In this document: one piece after another, positions 60,250 to 64,000 of the stretch
How the letters are laid out: each line of letters starts with the position of its first letter
How positions within the stretch are numbered: the first letter of the stretch is position 1
Origin: Staphylococcus sp. MI 10-1553
GTDB taxonomy: Bacteria; Bacillota; Bacilli; Staphylococcales; Staphylococcaceae
Direction of reading: 5' to 3'
Assembly (NCBI RefSeq): GCF_010365305.1
Contig: NZ_CP048279.1
Span: 1,798,001-1,862,000, forward strand
Length of the DNA: 64,000 nucleotides
Made by a program: the position numbers and the translations under genes
Notes under the pieces: generated by a model
What the model was told of the DNA's origin: nothing
Seen by the model: the letters and a program-made list of their open reading frames with translations, nothing else
Database searches by the model: none

Positions 60250-60882
60250 TTGAACCACACTGAAAATGTTTTTCTAGATTTTTTACTTCAAAGTTTAAGC
60301 GGGCTCGCTCATGTCTTAACATCCTTATTTGAACATTTCAATTTTCCTTGGCTCATTTTAATCGCTATCATTATTTTCAGGAAAGATATTTCAAAAATGC
60401 TGACGCAGGTCAGTGGCGTTGATTATGAAGGTAGTGCCGGTAAAGTGAGCGTGTTATTTTCGAATATGAAACAGTTGGAATCCCAAATGGAAGGGTCAGA
60501 ACATCAACAAATTCATGAATACGGCAAAGATTTAAGGAATCGTGTGAACATAGACCAGAACCCGATGTCAGAAGATGAAATGACGCCTTATGATTATTAT
60601 TTTAATCTCGTTCATATGCCTGCGTTCACTTGTAAATCCATCGCAAAGCACGGGTACTTCAAAACGATTGAAGATTTGTACAACGCTTATCTTTTCCTCA
60701 CGAAAGATGATGCGAAAGACCATCACCGACCAAGCGAAATTATAGCTAACATCTATGACACTGTAATGGACATCAAAAGAAATAGTGGCCTTTTATTTGA
60801 TGAAGCCTTTATCTCGAAATATAGACGGTTTATCGAATTGACGTATATGGGGCTTGCAGAAAGTCATAAAAAAAGTGAGTAA
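60250..60882 (+). CDS. Membrane-anchored protein of unknown function
   Basis: 210 residues. A hydrophobic N-terminal region (about 7-45, LDFLLQSLSGLAHVL and WLILIAIIIFRKDI) is followed by a soluble helical domain. I chose TTG at 60250 because GGCGGTGAT lies 3-7 nt upstream; a start at 60229 (MYRGGDFLNH) lacks an SD. No family recognised. Between the GtrA-YfhO operon and the PSM gene; the layout (short membrane anchor, charged cytosolic part) may fit an immunity or stress protein, but this is speculation. Confidence 0.75.
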   Translation: MNHTENVFLDFLLQSLSGLAHVLTSLFEHFNFPWLILIAIIIFRKDISKMLTQVSGVDYEGSAGKVSVLFSNMKQLESQMEGSEHQQIHEYGKDLRNRVNIDQNPMSEDEMTPYDYYFNLVHMPAFTCKSIAKHGYFKTIEDLYNAYLFLTKDDAKDHHRPSEIIANIYDTVMDIKRNSGLLFDEAFISKYRRFIELTYMGLAESHKKSE

Positions 60883-60964
60883 GTAGACATTTGAATAAAG
60901 ATTAAAGTGGAGGAATGCGAGCTTTATCATGATATCCTGCTTTTCACATTAATCAATCGCATAT

Positions 60965-61081
60965 TCAAAATAAGCAAAATCCCCTCAACACAAAATCAGA
61001 CTCATCGTAATTATCAAATTTAATAAAGTTAATAGCTTGTAAATTGAACGCATCTAACTGAACATGAAATTTATTATTCAT
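60965..61081 (-). pseudogene. Short ORF, probable gene remnant (38 residues)
   Basis: MNNKFHVQLDAFNLQAINFI to LRGFCLF. It directly follows the stop of the 31-codon ORF at 61082-61177. No SD at good spacing. Together they look like pieces of one lost gene. Confidence 0.25.
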
Positions 61082-61177
61082 TTAACTTGCAACTTTTCCT
61101 TTTTCTAAACTAGCATATCTTTCATAATTCTCGTTGCTAACAAAATAAGACTTAATATCATCTTCTTTTTGATTCAA
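61082..61177 (-). pseudogene. Short ORF, probable gene remnant (31 residues)
   Basis: Starts at TTG 61177 with AGTAGG 7 nt upstream, reads NQKEDDIKSYFVSNENYERY, ends KGKVAS. No family recognised. The region 61178-61375 is AT-rich and otherwise without genes. Confidence 0.25.
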
Positions 61178-61389
61178 GTATCTACCTACTTTCTCCTAAA
61201 AACGCTATACATCACATGTGCTCATGCTCTATACAATGTCTTCATCTTCGACATTTAGGCATGCCTTAATGTATTTTTATATAAAATTAATTGCGTTTAA
61301 GCATATTATATTTCCAACTATGAAATAATCATAAATTTATGTATAAAAGGATTTAAAATAAAGTTATACAATAAGAGGAGGTGTTTCAA

Positions 61390-61527
61390 ATGGGTGATTT
61401 ATTTGAGTCAATCACAAGCATTGTAACTTCTGCCATTCAACACGACTGGGTGAACATGGGTACTGCGATTGTCGCTACAGTACAGCACAGTGTCGAATTA
61501 CTCGCAAAATTATTCGGACTGGGTTAG
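61390..61527 (+). CDS. Beta-class phenol-soluble modulin
   Basis: 45 residues: MGDLFESITSIVTSAIQHDW, then NMGTAIVATVQHSVELLAKL and FGLG. It matches the pattern of S. aureus PSM-beta (MEGLFNAIKDTVTAAINND, LLGKLFGF): short amphipathic helix, no signal peptide, C-terminal LFG. PSM-betas are exported by the Pmt ABC transporter and promote biofilm structure and spreading. GAGGAGGTG lies 7-8 nt before the ATG. In S. aureus psm genes are under AgrA; no AgrA box was recognised here. Single copy, convergent with rplS. Confidence 0.88.
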   Translation: MGDLFESITSIVTSAIQHDWVNMGTAIVATVQHSVELLAKLFGLG

Positions 61528-61727
61528 GAATTAAAAGTGTAGAAAAATCTCCTAATCACGCCCACTGGAGAACTTGGAAAATGAAAAGCATAAGATGCAT
61601 CCACACATCACAGACACTAACTGTAACTTCTGATTTAATCACATTGGGGGCTAGGGTGAAAAAATATCCTAGCCCTGATCAAAGTCCTCAAACAACGATA
61701 ATGTATCACAATCATTCTTTTACATAA

Positions 61728-61769
61728 ATAAAACAGGGTTGAGACAATACATGTCCCAACCCTGTTTGA
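61728..61769 (-). terminator. Terminator downstream of rplS
   Basis: On the minus strand ACAGGGTTGGGACA pairs over 14 nt with TGTCTCAACCCTGT (one mismatch/wobble), followed by TTTATTTATG. Confidence 0.88.
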
Positions 61770-61793
61770 TATGGGGTGTCCTTAAGACTCGAA

Positions 61794-62144
61794 TTAACGA
61801 ATTTCTTGGATACGTGCAGCTTTACCACGAAGGCTACGTAAGTAATAAAGTTTCGCACGACGTACTTTACCGCGACGTTTCACTTCGATTTTCTCGATTT
61901 TTGGTGTGTGTAATGGGAACGTACGTTCAACACCTACACCTGATGAGATTTTACGAACAGTGAATGTTTCAGAAATACCGCCACCACGACGTTTGATTAC
62001 AACACCTTCGAATACTTGGATACGCTCACGAGTTCCCTCGATAATACGTACGTGTACACGTAAAGTGTCACCAGGACGGAATGATGGGATATCGTCACGT
62101 AATTGTGATTTTGTTACTGCTTCAATTAATTTGTGATTTGTCAT
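61794..62144 (-). CDS. rplS: 50S ribosomal protein L19
   Basis: 116 residues. [33 protein letters not shown] and the basic tail [15 protein letters not shown] are L19 signatures. It sits at the 30S-50S interface. A 101-nt leader from trmD contains GTGTGGAAACAC; Firmicutes have a known L19 leader, but I cannot assign this one with certainty. Confidence 0.97.
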   Translation of the reverse strand: MTNHKLIEAVTKSQLRDDIPSFRPGDTLRVHVRIIEGTRERIQVFEGVVIKRRGGGISETFTVRKISSGVGVERTFPLHTPKIEKIEVKRRGKVRRAKLYYLRSLRGKAARIQEIR

Positions 62145-62245
62145 GATTAATTCTCTCCTTCAACCTATGTTCTTGCCTCGACAATATATAGCAGCGGATC
62201 ATAGTGATATTCGTGTTTCCACACTTAAAATATACTAGCATACAT

Positions 62246-62983
62246 TCAGTCGTTTTTCAATGTTCTTTTTAACGATTGAATGAATTTCTGATCTTGATCA
62301 GTCAATGGATAATAGTCCAATAAATCAGGACGTTTCAGCCAAGTGCGTGTCAATGACTGCTCATGGCGCCATTGGGCAATTTTCGCATGATCACCAGACA
62401 ACAGCACATCAGGTACGGTCATCCCTTTATAATCACTTGGACGCGTATATTGTGGATATTCTAATAAGCCACTCGAAAAAGAATCATCTTCATGTGACAC
62501 TTGGTTCCCTAGCACACCAGGAATTAAGCGCACAATCGCATCTGTCATGACCATCGCAGGCAACTCGCCCCCTGTCAGCACATAATCGCCGACAGAAATT
62601 TCATCAGTGACTAAATGTTCACGGATACGTTCATCATAACCTTCATAATGGCCACAAATGAAAATGAGATGTTCCGCTTCAGCGAGAGACTCCGCTAACT
62701 TTTGATTGAACGGTTGCCCTTGTGGTGTCATCAAAATCACACGTGTGTCATCTGAAACTTCCAAATCTGCCATCGCATTAAAAATCGGCTCAGGCTTCAA
62801 TACCATCCCTTGACCGCCACCGTAAGGATAATCATCCACTTGATTGTGTTTATTGTTGGCATAATCGCGAAAATTAATCAATCGCGTCGTTAATGCGTCA
62901 TTTTCTCTTGCTCGCTTTAAAATGGATTGATTGAGTACGCCATCAAACATTTCTGGAAAGAGCGTTAAATAGTCGATTTTCAT
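62246..62983 (-). CDS. trmD: tRNA (guanine-N1)-methyltransferase
   Basis: 245 residues of the SPOUT knot family: [31 protein letters not shown] and YPQYTRP. It methylates G37 of tRNAs reading CNN codons, preventing +1 frameshifts. Its start overlaps the rimM stop by 4 nt. Confidence 0.97.
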   Translation of the reverse strand: MKIDYLTLFPEMFDGVLNQSILKRARENDALTTRLINFRDYANNKHNQVDDYPYGGGQGMVLKPEPIFNAMADLEVSDDTRVILMTPQGQPFNQKLAESLAEAEHLIFICGHYEGYDERIREHLVTDEISVGDYVLTGGELPAMVMTDAIVRLIPGVLGNQVSHEDDSFSSGLLEYPQYTRPSDYKGMTVPDVLLSGDHAKIAQWRHEQSLTRTWLKRPDLLDYYPLTDQDQKFIQSLKRTLKND

Positions 62984-63483
62984 TCGTTTAACAACCCTTC
63001 TAATGGCGTAATGACAATACGACGTCCTTCAATGTCCACTTCTTTTACAACATCCGCAATGTATGGAATTAAATGTTCCTTGTCACCTTTAACGACCCAT
63101 ACATCGTTTGCACCTGTTTCAAAAATTTCAGTCACTCGACCAATCGGGCGATCACCATCAAATACTGTACAACCGATAATGTCTGAGTAATAAAACTCAT
63201 GTTCGTCTAATTCAATCGCTTCATGATCACGCTCTTGATAGAGATGTGTCCCTTTCAAATGTTCGATGTCATTAATATTCGTATAGCCTTCAAACGTTAA
63301 CATATGTAACCCTTTATGCATACGATGGGATTTCACCGTTAAAAGGAGCGTTTGACCTTGATATTCTGCTTGTAACACTTCACCAGGTTGAAAGCGAATC
63401 TCTGTAAAATCCGAATGAGACTGTACCTTCACTTCTCCTTTGATACCGTGTGTGTTCACAATTTTACCCACTTCTACTTTCAT
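62980..63483 (-). CDS. rimM: 16S rRNA processing protein RimM
   Basis: 167 residues with RimM N-terminal beta-barrel ([19 protein letters not shown]) and PRC barrel ([21 protein letters not shown] tail). It assists 30S head assembly with S19. AGGAGG lies 6-7 nt before the ATG. Confidence 0.96.
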   Translation of the reverse strand: MKVEVGKIVNTHGIKGEVKVQSHSDFTEIRFQPGEVLQAEYQGQTLLLTVKSHRMHKGLHMLTFEGYTNINDIEHLKGTHLYQERDHEAIELDEHEFYYSDIIGCTVFDGDRPIGRVTEIFETGANDVWVVKGDKEHLIPYIADVVKEVDIEGRRIVITPLEGLLNE

Positions 63484-63513
63484 ATCGTGAGCCTCCTATT
63501 ATCGCTATTTATA

Positions 63514-63547
63514 CAAAAAAGAGATGAGACCGAAGCACCTCTCATCA
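63514..63547 (-). terminator. Hairpin between rpsP and rimM
   Basis: GATGAGA and TCTCATC form a 7-bp stem, followed on the minus strand by TCTTTTTTG. It lies 30 nt before rimM, so it may also attenuate rimM-trmD-rplS. Confidence 0.7.
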
Positions 63548-63761
63548 AGTCACTTCTCGTCTCACCTCATGATTGGTGATTCCATGTATATAGAGTTTCA
63601 AATCATCTCTCAACTCGAACTCTAGAAAGGCGACTCGATTTTTAAAACTTGAAATTTACTGTTTTAAAGTCAGTCACTTCTTGCATGACTACTCTTATCG
63701 ACACTGTCATGCACTATCCGCTTGAATCACCGCGATATCAACAAACGTTATCGCTTAAAAT

Positions 63762-63790
63762 CAAATAGGAAAGGTGTCTATCCCTTCCCC
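63762..63790 (-). terminator. Terminator downstream of rpsP
   Basis: On the minus strand GGAAGGG pairs with CCTTTCC (one wobble) around ATAGACA, followed by TATTTGATTTTA, 16 nt after the rpsP stop. Confidence 0.55.
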
Positions 63791-63805
63791 GTTGATATGC
63801 TTACA

Positions 63806-64000
63806 TTATTTTGCTTTTTTCTGTTCGTCAAAAGTTTTTAAAATACCTTCACGTGATAAAAGGTTGTGAACTGTATCTGTTGGTTTCGCACCGTCTTTTA
63901 ACCATTTAAGTGCTAATTCTGCATCGATTTTAACTTCCGGTGCATTTACCGCTGCTGGGTTGTAAGTACCGATTTGTTCGATGATACGACCGTCACGTGG
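63806..64000 (-). CDS. rpsP: 30S ribosomal protein S16, C-terminal part (runs off window)
   Basis: The last 64 codons and the stop are present: [35 protein letters not shown], ending FDEQKKAK. The start lies beyond 64000. S16 stabilises the 5' domain of 16S rRNA. First gene (on the minus strand) of the rpsP-rimM-trmD-rplS group. Confidence 0.95.
   Translation of the reverse strand, partial: PRDGRIIEQIGTYNPAAVNAPEVKIDAELALKWLKDGAKPTDTVHNLLSREGILKTFDEQKKAK

Larger units (their letters stand above)
63484..63805. other. rimM-rpsP gap
   Basis: 322 nt without a gene. It contains the terminators at 63514-63547 and 63762-63790 and the rimM start region. Confidence 0.6.

Noticed and set aside
61648..61675. 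GGGCTAGG/CCTAGCCC hairpin after the PSM gene
   Set aside because: Good stem but no T run on the plus strand; may be a terminator of another type.

Overview
The window is a stretch of chromosome from a low-GC Gram-positive coccus of the genus Staphylococcus. The proteins read as staphylococcal orthologues of PolC, CodY, HslU, RNase J2, PgsA and IF2. The gene order (cinA, pgsA, rodZ, ymfK-ymfI-ymfH-ymfF, gntR, ftsK/spoIIIE, rnjB, pnp, rpsO, ribF, truB, rbfA / infB, ylxQ, ylxR, nusA, rimP, polC, proS, rseP, dxr, cdsA, uppS, frr, pyrH, tsf, rpsB, codY, hslU, hslV, xerC, trmFO, topA, dprA, sucD, sucC, rnhB, rbgA / rplS, trmD, rimM, rpsP) is the classical staphylococcal housekeeping block, shown here on the minus strand. 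Sequence divergence and local insertions say it is not S. aureus; a species of the animal-associated S. intermedius/pseudintermedius type is an inference only.

Layout. 1-10.6 kb: 5' end of cinA, phospholipid synthesis (pgsA), the RodZ-like protein, the ymf cluster (probable EF-P modification), a GntR regulator, the DNA translocase and RNase J2. 10.6-16.1 kb: pnp, rpsO with a structured leader, ribF, truB, rbfA. 16.1-21.8 kb: an accessory island that splits the usually contiguous infB-rbfA pair. It holds a lactose/cellobiose-class PTS operon (IIC, a TIM-barrel-like protein, IIB, IIA), a divergent AraC regulator with a cre site, two nearly identical 118-119 nt direct repeats that each look like a promoter-plus-terminator small RNA gene, a 31-residue hydrophobic-cationic peptide gene antisense to one of them (a SprG/SprF-like type I toxin-antitoxin), and a small two-TM membrane protein gene with an in-frame TGA. 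21.8-30.7 kb: infB-ylxQ-ylxR-nusA-rimP with a leader attenuator, then polC. 31.5-51.4 kb: uppS-cdsA-dxr-rseP-proS, frr-pyrH-tsf-rpsB, codY-hslUV-xerC, trmFO-topA-dprA and sucCD with a cre inside its promoter. 52-54.2 kb: a small acidic protein, rnhB and rbgA.

54.4-61.6 kb (plus strand) is a surface/virulence-type insert: a GtrA-family membrane protein followed by two tandem YfhO-family polytopic proteins (candidate lipoteichoic acid glycosylation machinery), an unknown membrane-anchored protein, two short ORF remnants and a beta-class phenol-soluble modulin gene. 61.8-64 kb returns to rplS-trmD-rimM-rpsP.

Two intergenic regions (about 31.2 and 51.9 kb) share a roughly 207 nt dispersed repeat that folds into three hairpins. 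The most promising material for new biology is the duplicated antitoxin-like sRNA that brackets the PTS/AraC module together with the short toxin-like gene, followed by the dispersed structured repeat and the GtrA/double-YfhO operon. Coordinates and start codons were chosen by reading Shine-Dalgarno (SD) spacing and comparing with remembered staphylococcal orthologues; no database search was run.
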